Below are positions 1-12,078 of a DNA stretch of 64,000 nt, one piece after another. Source of the DNA: Sapria himalayana (lineage: Eukaryota; Streptophyta; Magnoliopsida; Malpighiales; Rafflesiaceae); contig JAREIK010000374.1 of NCBI GenBank assembly GCA_029783825.1, positions 164,468-228,467 of the forward strand. The letters are read 5' to 3'. Numbering within the stretch: position 1 is the first letter of the stretch; each line of letters starts with the position of its first letter. The notes beneath the pieces are model-generated. The model saw only the letters and a program-made list of their open reading frames with translations. It was not told the DNA's origin and made no database searches. The position numbers and the translations under genes were made by a program.

Positions 1-120
1 CTCTCTCTCTCTCTCCCACTTTCTCTCTCTCTCTCTCTCCCTCCCTCACTCCATTTCTCTCCCCCCACTCTTCCCCTTTCTCGCTCTCTCTCTCTCTCTC
101 CATCTCCCCTCTCCCCCTTA
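1..120. repeat. CT-rich microsatellite
   Basis: The first 120 bases are almost pure pyrimidine, mainly CT dinucleotides with short CCCT and CACT interruptions. It is a simple repeat with no coding potential, and it may continue to the left of the window. Confidence 0.9.
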
Positions 121-403
121 AACTTTAAATTTCTTTCTTTTTGCTTTATTTTCTTGTGCATTATCATATTTTGCTCCCTTTATCTAGTAATAGCCTGATA
201 TCTCTTAATTTTTATCATGCTATAAATTGCTTTATCTATTCATGTAGATTCAACAAATGCATTGCCTCGATATTCATGATATTTAATTTTTAAATATTCA
301 TATGTAAGTAATTTTATTTAATTATTAGTATATTTTGAAGTAATTGAATGTTTAATCTAAAATAATATTTGAGCATTATTCTTTGCAAATAAAACAGTAT
401 AAA
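121..403. other. AT-rich leader before the transposase remnant
   Basis: This AT-rich stretch has no recognisable gene. It lies just upstream of the start codon of the TNP2-type remnant and is probably its 5' flank or untranslated leader. No CACTA left terminus and no subterminal repeats are visible here, so the left end of the element lies outside the window or has been lost. Confidence 0.4.
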
Positions 404-3050
404 ATGAGTTCAGATCATTAGTGGATGTACAAAAGATATATGAATGGAATTTTGAATAATGATTTTTTGAGTGGGCTTGAAAGTTTCTTCAATTTTGCAT
501 GTAGTCAATCGAGATGGATGGATGGAGAAAAAAATTAAGTGTCCATGTAATCATCACAAGTGTCAAAATATCTTTTTCGTGATGTAACACTATAATATAT
601 CATTTGGCTAAATATGACTTTGTGCCAAATTATTTTGTTTATTTATCATGGAAAAGTATAATGGCTCTGAACATTGACCAAAATGAGGGTACAGAATCAT
701 TTGTTTTTGGTAAAGAAGCATCAAATAGATACCATCGAATGATCATGGAAGATGTTGGTGCTGACTTCAATATGGATACATGGATGAACCACCTAATCCT
801 AAAGCTGAGAAATTTTATGAAATGCTTAAAGCTACAGATAATGAGTTGTGGTCTGGTTATAAAACACATTCGCAATTATTACTTGTAGCTCGACTTATGA
901 GTATTAAGTTAGAAAATCATATGTATGAGAAATTATTTGATCAGGTGACAGAACTGATGAAGGAGATTGTTCCGGATAATAATTTGGTCACTAACAACTT
1001 TTACAACACTAAGAAGTTACTATGAGGAATGGGTCTCCAGTGGAAAAAATTGATTGTTGTTTTAATAGATGTATGTTATATTGGGGTGGTGATAGTGATT
1101 TAATTAGCTGTAAGTTTTGTGATATCCTCGGTTTAAAAAGGTATCTTGTGTTGTAGATATAACAAAAATTAAAAGTTGCATTTAAGAAGATGTATTATTT
1201 TCTTTTAATTCCTAGGTTGTAGAGACTATACGCATCAAATGCTACAAAAAATGATATGAGGTGGCATTCTGAGCATGAGGTTGAAGAAGGGGTAAGGCTT
1301 CATCCATAGATTCTCTTGCTTGGAAGTATTTTAATCATATACATCAAGATTTTGTTGCTGAGAGTAGAAATGTGAGATTGGGTCTCTGCATTGATGGATT
1401 TCAACCTTTTGGGCAATCTAGACAATAGTATTCAACATGGCCAGTGATAGTGACACCTTATAATTTGCCTATGTGGTTGTGTATGAAGAAGCAATATATT
1501 TTTGTCAATAATGGTTCCAGGGCCAAAAATCCATAAGACATGCTAGATGTTTTCTTTTAGCCTCTTATAACATAGTAAATCATTTGTGGGATGTTGGCGT
1601 GAATACATATAATATCTCAAAGAAGCAAAATTTCATAATGTGGGTGGCCCTTATGTGGATGGTAAGTAACTTTCATGCATATTCAATGTTATCTGGCTGG
1701 AGTACTACAGGATGATTTGCATGCCCATATTGCATGAAAAAGTCTGATACATATAACCTCAAATTTAGTGGTAAATAGTCATTGTTTGATAACCATAGTA
1801 AGTTTCTACTACGAATCATCCATTTTGAAGAAATAGAACTACATTTCGAAAAATAAAACTACGCTGACAGTTACACTAGCAGTTCATTCAAGAGATGATA
1901 TTATGACAGAGATTTAGAGTTTGGGCTTGAAGAAGATAACTGAAATGAATGCCACCTAGAAATAATGGATCAATATGCAAAATATTTGATAGGAGGAAAT
2001 GTAGTATATTTTTATACTTGCCTATTGGAAGTCCAATTTAATTCGTGAAAACTTGGATGTAATGCATATCGAAAAAATGAGTTTGAAATTGTTTTCAATA
2101 CTGTACTTACTGTCGACGGAAAAATAAAAGATACTTTAAAATCAAGTCAAGAGATGAATGATTACTGTAGGCATTCTGAATTGAAACTAAACGAGGCAAT
2201 AGGAAAATTCCTTAAAGCTCATTACACACTTGATAAGAAGGAAGACGGTATTGTGTGATGGTCTAAACATTTAAAATTCTTTGATGGATATGTGTCAAAT
2301 ATGGGTAGATGCTTGGATATGAAGAATCTTAAGTTATTTGGAATGAAAAGTCATGACTGTCATGTCTTTATGTAGAGATTAATACCAATTGCATTCTATG
2401 AATTACTTCCCCTAAGTATTTAGAAGGTCATTACATAACTTAGTTTGTTTTTGAAACAACTAACTGCAACCACAATCAAAATAGATGACATTGCGAGGCT
2501 TGAGAATGATATTCCACTTATTCTTTGTAAGCTTGAATAGAATTCCCATTGAGTTTTTTTTTGACTCAATGGAGCATTTGCCAATCCATTTGGCATATGA
2601 AGCAAGGATAATAGGGTCAGTGCAATACAGGTGGATGAATCCTTTTGAGAGGTAAATATATATAATTAGCTGTGTTTTATTATTTCATACATAAATTAAT
2701 ATTGTAATTTAATATATTGAAACCTAACATTGTGGTTGTAGGTATCTTCGTAAGTTGAAATTGAATGTTAGAAATAAAGAAAAAGTTGGAGGTTCAATTT
2801 GTAATGCATATTTAGTAGAAAAGCATATCATTTTGTTCTTATTATTTTGAGGATCATATCAATACAAAGAATAGAAATGTGCCTCGGAATGATAAAGGTC
2901 ATGTGATGGTAGAAGATGATTCTGTGGACAAACTATCTATCTTCAAGCACCCTAGAAGAGCATTTGGAAGAGCAAAAAAAGATTTATGACAATAAAGATT
3001 ACAAAGCAACTTAGAGCTACATTTTACTTAATTATAAGGAGGTTGTACCA
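404..3050 (+). pseudogene. Decayed TNP2-type CACTA transposase
   Basis: This is the remnant of the large transposase gene (TNPD/TNP2 type) of a plant CACTA element, which would act on the CACTA termini. The ATG at 404 is followed by a stop at codon 6 (419-421), then an in-frame transposase-associated domain (WMYKRYMNGILNNDFLSGLE, then FFNFACSQSRWMDGEK). At 780-1,025 an open stretch reads MDEPPNPKAEKFYEMLK, typical of the region before the core. The core appears near 1,265-1,550 as RWHSEHEVEEG, RNVRLGLCIDGFQPFG and WPVIVTPYNLPMWLCMK, and near 1,690 as LSGWSTTG and CPYCMKKSD. The DUF4218-like part follows at 2,340-2,880 (SHDCHVFM, LIPIAFYELLP, LENDIPLILCKLE, YLRKLKLNVRNK). Stops and frameshifts are scattered throughout, so no functional product is expected. 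The family call is from motif recognition; the element assignment (A) is inferred from orientation. Confidence 0.88.
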
Positions 3051-3169
3051 TATATTGAGTATGTATACCAAAAAAGGTTGCATGTTTAATCATAGTTTAA
3101 CTTTGTCCTTAATAGGAATAATATAAAATTGATATACATTTTTCTCTCTTTTTATATATATGTAGTATT

Positions 3170-4080
3170 TATATTGAGCAGTTAAAAAATATGCAACTAG
3201 TAATTTTCATCATTGATGTCGATTATATGCTGGAAACTGAATTTGCAAATTTGTTAAAAATTATGTGAGAATTATTAAGTTTTAAATTTTTTGAATTATT
3301 TAATTTATTAGCATCCTTTACTTGTTAACATCATTTGTTTAATTTATGTCACAGGAAAATGATCTTCAAATGGAATTCAAATATTTTAATTCAGAATCTA
3401 AGTAAAGGACCATTTAGATATGTGACAACATATCCTGGTATTTTGTCAATAAATATAAATTTCAGACAATCGGGCACGGTTCTTCTAAAACAACAATGAA
3501 TAGTGGTGTATGCATTAAAGACTCAGGTTATAGTATATATGAGATTGATTATTATGGTCAACTCACAGAAGTTATTGAGTTAGAGTATCCTGGACTCAAA
3601 AATAATATGATTGTATTATAGTGAGTGGTTCGATCCTACACGAAATGTGGGTATAAAGATTCATTAAGATTAGAAGTTAGTGGATGTTAACCATAAACAC
3701 AGATATAATCGATATGAGCCATTTATTATGGCAGTTCAAGCCACTCAAGTATATTTTTATACATATTGAGTTTATCTCATGATAAGAGTGATTAGTGGTC
3801 GATTTGCAAAATCAAAGCTTGATCAAATTTTGAAGTACCAACATCTCAGAAAAGAAGTGCAGACTTAGCTATTGCACCGCAGTCCAAGAAGTTGACATAA
3901 ATAATATTGAGATTATCAATTTATGAAGATCTAGAAAATTTATGTGACTCAAATGGTGGCCTAATAGAAATTGAAGATTATCAATTTCTATAAAGATAAG
4001 TTGGAACTTCCATCAGAATTAGACGAAATGTCACAAGATCCTTTGGAGCATGATAATGATGCCGATAATTAAACTGTTAT
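3170..4080 (+). pseudogene. DUF4216-like C-terminal part of the TNP2 gene
   Basis: This continues the upstream transposase remnant after an AT-rich, intron-like gap. Near 3,430-3,640 it reads SWYFVNKYKFQT, NSGVCIKDSGYSIYEIDYYG and LTEVIELEYPG, the pattern of the DUF4216 domain found at the C terminus of plant TNP2 proteins. A tail near 3,900-4,020 (LSIYEDLENLCDSNG) resembles the acidic end of such proteins. Internal stops and a frameshift near 3,620 break it. It shares its strand with the neighbouring fragments and is best read as the last exon or exons of one gene. Confidence 0.75.
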
Positions 4081-4209
4081 AATTCTATTATAATATTAAA
4101 CTATAAAATACTTTCCATATTTTTTTGAAATTTATTGATGTGTTTTATTCTAAAATGAATGGTTGTTCATCATATCTTTGTTATTTGTTCTTTATTTTGT
4201 TTGTACAGC

Positions 4210-5990
4210 AGATGGTGCGTAAAGGACGTGGTTGTGGATGCAAAAATGAACCAAATTCATCTAGTATTTTACATCATGTTGCAAATTCAGTACCATCTCA
4301 TACCCACCATATCTAGACTTCAAAATCATAATAACCATCTCCATTTTCATCACCATCACAATCATTAAGGCACTTACTATCACCTTTATCAGATATTAGC
4401 CTACCACCCATTGTCCTTCCTACACATACTTTTGATCAATCTCTATTTTCTACGGCATATTTTACACCGATAGTTCCCCCATTTACAAAACCATCAACAT
4501 CATCAAATGATGTGCTTTCATTTGCATTCAGTGCTAAGTTAGGAATTGAGATTATGAATGGGGGGTATAAGAAATATGTAAATTTGACTTTAATAAAATA
4601 TTTTGATGTTACCACTAGTTGTTTTTTTATTATAGTTATGATTTTCTAATTTTCAATGTTATTTATTTATTTGTATAGCTTTATTCCATCTCACAAGTGT
4701 TAGATTTAATTACAAAGACTTTCAAGAAAATGGTTGATTCTAAAGCATTCTCGTGGAAGAAAGAGTTCTGAATCGACAAAAGAGTCTTATTTTAATGACT
4801 TTTAGATAAAAATAACGAAACTAAAGCATTGAAAATTAATAATCTAATTAGTTAACTATTATATTAGTTATTATTCAAGCAGTAAATAATTATGTCCTTA
4901 TATTAATATAAATTCTTTTGTGATTTTTCTATATATAGAATCAGTACCATGGGCATCCAAATTTGATGGGAAGATAAAGTTATTATGGGAGAGCAAAGCT
5001 ACTGAATGGTATTCTGATTTTCTCCATAAATTGAAGAATAAAAAGAAGCGGCCTGATTATATATCAGAGGATGACTGGGACCGAGTGGCTAAAGTACTTG
5101 GGAAGAGCCAGATTGTGAAGAAAAAATTAGAGATCGCCAGTAAAATCAATTAATTGAGATAGCCGGACTAGGTAAAAGAATCTCTCGACATAAAGGAGAG
5201 TCAAAGTCAAGCATTTGCACATGCTCAAGATTTGGTACAATTTTAATATTAGAATATTTATATATTAGTGGTTGTCCTAATAGTCTAATAAATCAAATTT
5301 GTGCATATTTTATTAATTTTGTTAAAATTTTTTATCATTTGTTATTTTAACTTTATAAATACATTTTCTAGAATATATATGTGAAGAAGCAGATGGTCAG
5401 TTTATTGACAACAAGTCTAAGATGATTACTGTAAGAATATATTATATTAATAAAATTTTATTATACTAGAGTAAATTTTGAAAGTTGTTTGGAATGCAAT
5501 ATATTCAATTTATTTTATGTATATCTAGAATAGTATATATCTCTGTTTATCTAGGAACTCATGGAGAAATGTGTGATAGCTGCTTATCAACAAGTTGAGG
5601 GTTCTATGAATCTTCAACGAATTGCTATGATTCTATTTATTTGGAGACCATAGGAGGTCATAAAAGACACAAGCGTACGACATAGCTCGAAGGGAGTGAC
5701 ATTTTGTTGTTATAGTCAAACAACAAGTAATGAAAACAAATGAACGTATGAAGTTATGGAGACCCGAAAATGATAGAGAAGAATGAGCAGTTCTATATCA
5801 TGTGAAGGAAGAAATAGATGAAATGAAAGAAAGAAGGATGAGTAGATTACTAATTTGAAGGAAGAAATGTAGGAAATGAAGAAAAGAATGATGAGAAGAT
5901 TACTAATTTGATGGAAGAAATGCAAGAAATTAAAGAAATGAATGATAAGATGAAAGATATTAAGAATGTAATGTAACATCAAATGTCTTA
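4210..5990 (+). pseudogene. Decayed Ptta/En/Spm-type second transposase (TNPA-like)
   Basis: Plant CACTA elements usually carry a second gene downstream of TNP2, for a DNA-binding protein of the plant transposase (Ptta/En/Spm, Transposase_24) group. The remnant opens with a basic glycine-rich start at 4,213 (MVRKGRGCGCKNEPNSSS). At 4,920-5,153 an open stretch includes LWESKATEWYSDFLHKLKNK then KRPDYISEDDWDRVAKVLGK, where the Trp-rich spacing fits the family. Further pieces are SQAFAHAQDL near 5,200, EEADGQFIDNKSKMIT near 5,385 and ELMEKCVIAAYQQVEGSMNL near 5,555. The last part (5,730-5,980) is a Glu/Lys/Met-rich, coiled-coil-like tail (MEEMQEIKEMNDKMKDIKN). AT-rich gaps between the pieces look like introns. 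Stops and shifts make it non-functional. The group assignment is fairly secure, the exact role less so. Confidence 0.72.
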
Positions 5991-7254
5991 TATGGAGTCA
6001 TGTTAGTGTCATTGACGGGCGATAGCATTCTGAGATCCAGTGCATAATCTCGTAGGAGAGGCTAGCCCAAAATCCAAGACTAATTATAAGGATGATTTCA
6101 TATCAGAATTATTCTGAACTATTTTTCATTTTTGTCTATGTGTAGCAAAAACATAATGAGATTTTTTTGGAGGTTTCAATTTTTTTTTCTGGTTTTATTC
6201 TTTGCTTTGCCAATTAACCTAATAATGAATCTTTGTAGGACATCTATGTGAGATGCATAAAAAAATTTTGATTCAAAGCATTCAGATATTGCCATGGTCC
6301 TTACAATGCATGGGTCCCATATTTACCGATTTTAGCTGGATCAAAGGAGGCTGAGCTTCTATATGCTTCATTATTCATAAACATTATATTTTGCATTCTC
6401 TTTCTCTCTAAACATAATTTCTGTACATCTTTTAGATATTTGTTGAAGTTGTATGACTATCAACGTAGATTTGTGTTTGTTCATGTCTATAATTACTATT
6501 TTTATATATCTATGAATATGTTTGTGTGTCCCTGAATATTTTAGGTAGAATTTTAGCATATAATAGGTATATAAAAGTATTGGATAGTCTTCTTGGTGCT
6601 AGGAATAGAACCTTAGCTTCTGAAGCTATGAGATGAATTAAAAATTTCTAGTCCCACACAAATGCAGGTTTGTTCTTGACACTCTATTAGTGGCAGATCT
6701 TCGTCCTCATGTGCATTGTATTTTTTCTCATTTTTTTCTTTGTTTCTTTCAGGTTTTCCTTGCTTTGGTGGATTCCTATATGAACCTACAAGTATGAAAA
6801 ATTCAATACCACACATCTTGTTTTCATTTCAATTCTCTATTTCTCTTTTATTTGGCACTTTCTAATATTCTTATAATAACCTTAACTGATGCATGATGCT
6901 GGGCAACACAGATGAATATTTTGATGGGCAGTTCACTATAAATCCTGGAGTAATCTTGATTCAATTTAAAAATAAGCTCATGCTTATCTCACTGTGTAAA
7001 ATTTCTAGCAAATGGCAATTGGTATTGCATGCACTAGTCTATCTATTTATCAGTGGCATGGTGTTGTGTTTTTATTGGTTTGTAAATTTACTATGTTATG
7101 CTCCATGCGCAGGTTGTAACAATGTTCTCAATCTGCATGGAGTACCAGAGGACAAAGAACTAAAAGATGCTGACCATCCCTGAGATCCCTATATGTGTGA
7201 TTTTTAAGCTCTAGTTTCGTTCTTGCATTAATTTCATTATCAAACTGATTCAGA
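5991..7254. other. Non-coding or unrecognised captured DNA
   Basis: This lies between the end of the transposase remnant and the first recognisable XRN exon. Short open frames occur (6,893-7,183 + and 6,613-6,816 -), but none matches a family I know, and both carry hydrophobic or AT-driven composition. Since XRN exons follow immediately, part of this may be 5' sequence of the captured gene. No terminus or repeat was seen. Confidence 0.35.
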
Positions 7255-8560
7255 TTTTTTCCTTCGACATCCTTTGAAGAAGTATTCAACAACATGTATA
7301 AGTACATTGATAGGCTTTTCAGCAATGTAAGACCTCTTAAGCTATAATATATGGCCTTCGGTATGGTTATTGTGTTCATACATGGCTGCCATGTGCCCAT
7401 GCATCAGCTTGAATTGGTTCGAGTCGCACCTCAGTGATCTTTTATCTTATGTCCTTTACTATGAATTATTTGTGCCTTAAATTATGTTTGTAGATAGGGT
7501 TGCACCCTATGCTAAAATGAATCGCAACGAAGAAGATTCTTCCTAATACAAAAGACAGATGAAATTGACTTGGGGTTCTTCTCCCTCCTATGCTTCTTAG
7601 TGCTCTTGCACGATATAGAGTTAGTCTAAGCATTTAGTTCAGGCCCTTTTATCTTCTTCAATAATGTGTTTCTAGCATTACATTGGGCGTGTTACATGTC
7701 ATTCTATCCAATTCTAATGTCAAGGGGGAAGGCGAGCACAATTTAATATCTATATTCGCCTACAGTGCAGACTTCCTGATTATAATCAAAATTGATAACA
7801 CTGCTTTATGGTCTGGCATGCAAATTTCATTACATAATGAAATTGAAGATTTCTAACTTCCATTGTTACACGCTTAAATCTTGTTCTTCTAAATCACTTT
7901 TAATTTCTGAATATTAATGAATGTTTGAGTGCAATATGCTGATCTGATAATGCAACTCATAAAGTTCAAATATTAAAGAGGTAACAATGTATTAAAATGC
8001 TCTAGCTAGTTCCTTTTGCTTTTAAATTAATTGGCATTAAAATATAAACGAGTTTTTTGGATCATCCTTGATAAGATGGGTTCATACAAGAGCAGAGAGA
8101 GAAGTCATTGTAAATCAGTTGTAGAAGCCAAAACATGCCTCCAGGAGCCAATTCAAGTATAGCGTAGTCGAGATGGTGGTTTAAACAAGCTGTAAAGGCT
8201 GACAAAAACATTTCTTTCATCAACAAGCAAGAAAGTAAATCTTTCATAAAAGACCTTATCAGGTATGATGATTTCAGAGACATATATAAACATCACCCCG
8301 AATATTACTTTTCTATATGGTCAATACTTATTCAATTCCATTTCTTTTTACATCTGTAGCTTCTTCGTGTCTGGATCCTCAGAGAACATTGAAGATCTCT
8401 GATCTTCAGAGATCAGATTTAGAGGTGATGATCTCTGATCTTCAAAGAAATTGAAGGAGATCAACTTTGAGCGCATAGTTGATGATTTTATCTTCCTATG
8501 TTTTTTTTGTAATAAATGATTTTCTTCCGCACATGCCCTCCTTGAAATCCATGAGATTTT
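7255..8560 (+). pseudogene. Captured fragment of a 5'-3' exoribonuclease (XRN) gene
   Basis: XRN proteins degrade 5'-monophosphate RNA in the nucleus or cytoplasm. Several conserved XRN pieces appear in the right order. Near 7,268-7,360 is FEEVFNNMYKYIDRLFSNVR, then PLKL, a stop and YMAF. Next, GVAPYAKMNRNEEDSS starts near 7,497. Near 7,700-7,790 is VILSNSNVKGEGEH, then IRLQCRLPDYNQN after a frameshift. Near 8,360 is LRVWILREH. At 8,460-8,560 is INFERIVDDFIFLCFF, with FLPHMPSLK in another frame. These match the N-terminal catalytic region of plant XRN2/XRN3-type enzymes, including the GEGEH signature. An intron at 7,361-7,493 (GT..AG) is retained: joining its edges restores the Asp codon of the family's MAID-G-VAP motif. 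So DNA, not cDNA, was captured. Stops, shifts and missing exons make it inactive. It lies between the transposase remnant and the right end of element A, on the same strand. Confidence 0.8.
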
Positions 8561-8639
8561 TCACTGAGCTTTTATTAGAAAACAAAGATTTAGAGGTGCT
8601 AATTCAAGATAAAAAACAGAAATTAGTGATCATAAAAAA

Positions 8640-8744
8640 TACTGAGTACATACGTATGTATATACCAAGTATATACGTACGTATGTACTAAGTATATACG
8701 TACGTATATACCAGTATATACGTACGTATATACTCAGTATATAC

Positions 8745-8778
<34 letters not shown>

Positions 8779-8960
8779 CAGTATATGTACATATAATACT
8801 ATAGTATTTTATGGACATATATACTGACTATATATGTACTCAGTATATATGTATATATAATACTATAGTGTATATGTACATATACTATAGTAATATATGT
8901 AACTAGTGAAATGCTAGTATGTATGTACATATACACTGTAGTATATATGTACATATATAC
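8640..8960. repeat. TATACGTACGTATA palindrome repeat cluster
   Basis: Units built around the palindrome TATACGTACGTATA are separated by CCAGTATA or CTCAGTATA spacers. A TA run (8,747-8,776) and TATGTACATATA palindromes follow. The same palindrome families recur at 61,140-61,360 and 61,985-62,048 beside other ends of this CACTA family, and as a short form near 37,235. They are therefore a feature of the element family and could form cruciforms. Confidence 0.75.
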
Positions 8961-9240
8961 AGTAGTATTATAAATTTATCATAACATAACTTTATTTATT
9001 TATTTATTTTGATTTGATTGACTCATTTAAATTTCGTACTGATATGCTATCACATTATCCCCATACGAAGCTTGTATAAGTGAAAAGATTTTTTTACTAG
9101 ACACGATGACACCACGCCATCTTGGACAGCTTTCTCACAGCAGAAAGATGGTGATCAGAGGAGCTGAGAGAGAGGAAAGCAACACAAATGCACAAATTGA
9201 TTTACTTTATGCACTGTCGGTAGATACATTGATGAATAAG
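8880..9240 (-). repeat. Inner block of the CACTA long end (copy in A)
   Basis: Read on the minus strand, this block contains landmarks shared with 36,770-37,250 and 60,880-61,200: ACAGTGCATAAAG, a CCTCTGATCACC-like segment, TAGTGAAATGCTAG, and an ACAAGCTTCGTATGGGGA-like segment followed by a CAGTCAAT-like segment. In the other two copies the block starts about 500 bp inside a left CACTA terminus. Here it lies about 2.8 kb inside the right terminus at 12,078, with the same outer-to-inner order. Confidence 0.7.
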
Positions 9241-11380
9241 ATTTAGTATAATATGTAGTTAAAAATATAATTAATATAATATTTATATAGTTATACATTT
9301 AGTAAAATACAATTATATATAGTTATATATTATTATACATATAGTATATTTTGTTAGAAATATAGTTATATAGAATTATACATATAGTTATACATTATTA
9401 TATAGTTAAAAATTAAGTTATGTATAGTTATATTATAGTTATAAATACTTTTATATATAATGGCAGATGATTATATAATTAAACAAGTGTTTAGATATAA
9501 TATTTGTGTTTAAAATATTTTTATAAATGTTACTTATATATAATTATATATATGTAACCCTTTTATAAATATTATATAGTATATATATCACATTTATATA
9601 GACATTATAAATATTTTATATTTATATAAAATAAATATGTTATATAAATGTTTACACAAATGTATAAACATTTTATGTAATATAATTGTTAATAAAATTA
9701 TATAAATAGATAGTTTTATGTAAATATTGTATAGATATTTATAAACATTAATACATATGTATAAATATTTATATATAACATTATATCTTAATATAAACAA
9801 ATTAGTGTTTCAATATAATGTAATACATTTATATATATTAAAGTATAGACATTTATATATAATGTCATATAATTATATAAATGTATAAAAGTTTATATAT
9901 ACTATTATCTATTTATAATTATTCGGAGACAAAAAATAGAACCCTTTAACATTAATTTTGTTTTTTCTTAAGTTACTGAAGCGGAAAACATCAAACATTA
10001 TTTATTTTCTTAAGTTACAGAAGGAGAAAACAAAATGCAAACATTTAGTATTTGAAATCAATAAAATCCTAAAATTTAAATAGTAAAAGAACAAAGATTA
10101 CAGTGATGATTTATTGTTTCATTAATGGTGTAAAGTCAAAATCATATAGTTGATATGAAAATAGAAGCAAAAAGAAGGAAAATTGGGGAAAAAAAGTAAT
10201 ATCCAATATTTTGCAAAAATGAAAATCCACTAGTGATAATCAAATTGAGAGAGACAGAGATATGTAGATAGCATTCTGAAGGAGAAGAACAATGATAATA
10301 TTATGCAGTAACAAGAATAGATAGATTTAGGTTTCTCTTGTAGTCGTGTTTTTGCCTCTCCTTAGTCGTTTGAATGATTGAAAAATTGCTAAGTGTTATT
10401 GACTTAGCATTTTTTTTTCAATGAAACCTTATATAAATACTAAATGGATGTAAACATATATAAAATAAAATACAATAAAATAAGACTAAAATAAAATTAT
10501 AAAAATAAATAATTTAAATAAAATACTGTAAATATAATAATTGAAATATATTTTTATTTAGCAATAAATGATATTATTTAATAAACAAATAAAACAAACT
10601 AATAATAATAATGTAAGCATATATATATATATATATATATTATGGTTATAAATTGATAAGAATACAATTTATTTTTTATTAATATAATAATAAATAATTA
10701 TAAAAGCATAAAATTTGAATTTATTAGTCATTATAAATTTTAATGTTTGAAGTGTTCATTTAATAACGACATTGTAATATTAATTTCTTAAATCATCAAA
10801 TTTTTTTTGATATAATTAAACATCAATATAATAATCTTAAAATATCATGTTATTTTTTTTTAATTTATTTAAAATTTAAATTTTTTTTATAATTCAAAAA
10901 TTTCAAATCTTTTAGTCATTATATGTTTAAAAATTTCCAACAATTATAAAAATATTATTTTATACTTTTATTTTTATAAATATTTTTTAGTTTATTTGTT
11001 TATTGATATATTTTTAAAATTATTTTTATTTAACCAAACAATTGTTTATTTTAGTTTTTTATTAGTAGTAATTTATTTTATTAATTAAAATATTATAATT
11101 ATATAATAAATTATATAATGTTTGTTAATACAAATATTTAAATATTATAAATAAATATATCAAAAAAAATAAAGTTTAATTTTTTTAATAAATTATAATC
11201 AAGAAATAGTTATTTTAGTTAAATTTAATATAAATTTTTATTCGTATTTACATATTCATTAATTTTTATTATAATATAATATTTTTATTATTATATGAGG
11301 AGATTGTATCTTTCAATGATCTCTCATCTATAGACCTTGACATATATACCTTTAATATTAAATAATTATATAAAATTTTA
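9241..11380. other. AT-rich inner part of the right end of element A
   Basis: About 2.1 kb of very AT-rich sequence with degenerate ATATAGTTATA-type repeats up to 9,900, then unremarkable AT-rich DNA. A conserved landmark near 11,296-11,345 (a GAGGAGATTGTATC segment, then ATAGACCTTGACAT) also occurs in B at 44,456-44,507 and inverted in D at about 63,222-63,280. The stretch near 10,615-10,660 is also matched, inverted, near 63,920-63,950. No gene is visible; short frames here are composition artefacts. Confidence 0.6.
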
Positions 11381-12078
11381 AAATAAATAATGCTTAAAAA
11401 ATATCATTAAAGATTAGTGACAAAAATTATAACGAATCTAAATAGTTAGGGAAAAATCTCTAGCTAAATACATATATTTTGAGAAAATAAATATTTAAGG
11501 AATATCGCTTCCAATTATATATAAAATCATAAAAAAATAAATTCAAATAATTATTTAGTTACGAATTTAAATTAGCAAAGAAAATTTCGTTGCTAAATCC
11601 ATCGCTAAATTTCCCACTTTTTTTGCGAGGAATTTATGAAAATTTTTGTGACGGATTATGCCTGGATATAATTAGCTAGGGAAAATCTTTGGTAAATCCG
11701 TCACTAATAATTAGCTAGGGAAAATCTTTGGTAAATCCGTCACTAATAATTAGCTAGGGAAAATTCAAATGCTAACTCCATTACTAAATTCCTAATCCAT
11801 CACTAAAATTCATCGCTAATAATTAGATATGAAAATTCCATTACAAAATACGTCGCTAAATTACCTAATTTTCATTGTGTGAAAATTTACGAAAAAATAG
11901 CGACGAAAAATTTTCATTTCAGCCAATTCCGTCACTAATCCATCACTATCCATCAAAAATTTTTATTTCAAAGTAAAATTAGAAATCCCCTACTATTCCC
12001 TAGCTAATCCCTCACAATTTAGCTAGGGATTGATTCATAGCTAAATTTTTCTATCTAAATTAATATTTTCTTATAGTG
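11381..12078 (+). repeat. Right terminus of CACTA element A with subterminal repeats
   Basis: This is the terminal segment of a CACTA element lying to the left. It is packed with TAGCTAGGGAAAAT and AATCCGTCACTAA motifs, the kind of subterminal repeats bound by CACTA TNPA-type proteins. Three near-identical 39-bp tandem units start at 11,671, 11,710 and 11,749. The terminus reads ATTTTCTTATAGTG and ends at 12,078, the complement of CACTATAAGAAAAT. GATA array begins at the next base. The subterminal and terminal sequence matches the inverted terminus at 62,072. Confidence 0.88.

Noticed and set aside
639..875. Minus-strand frame opposite the TNP2 remnant
   Set aside because: It is a shadow of the recognisable + strand transposase sequence.
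6613..7400. Minus-strand frames 6,613-6,816 and 7,128-7,400
   Set aside because: They show no recognisable family, and the second lies opposite XRN motifs and its intron on the + strand.
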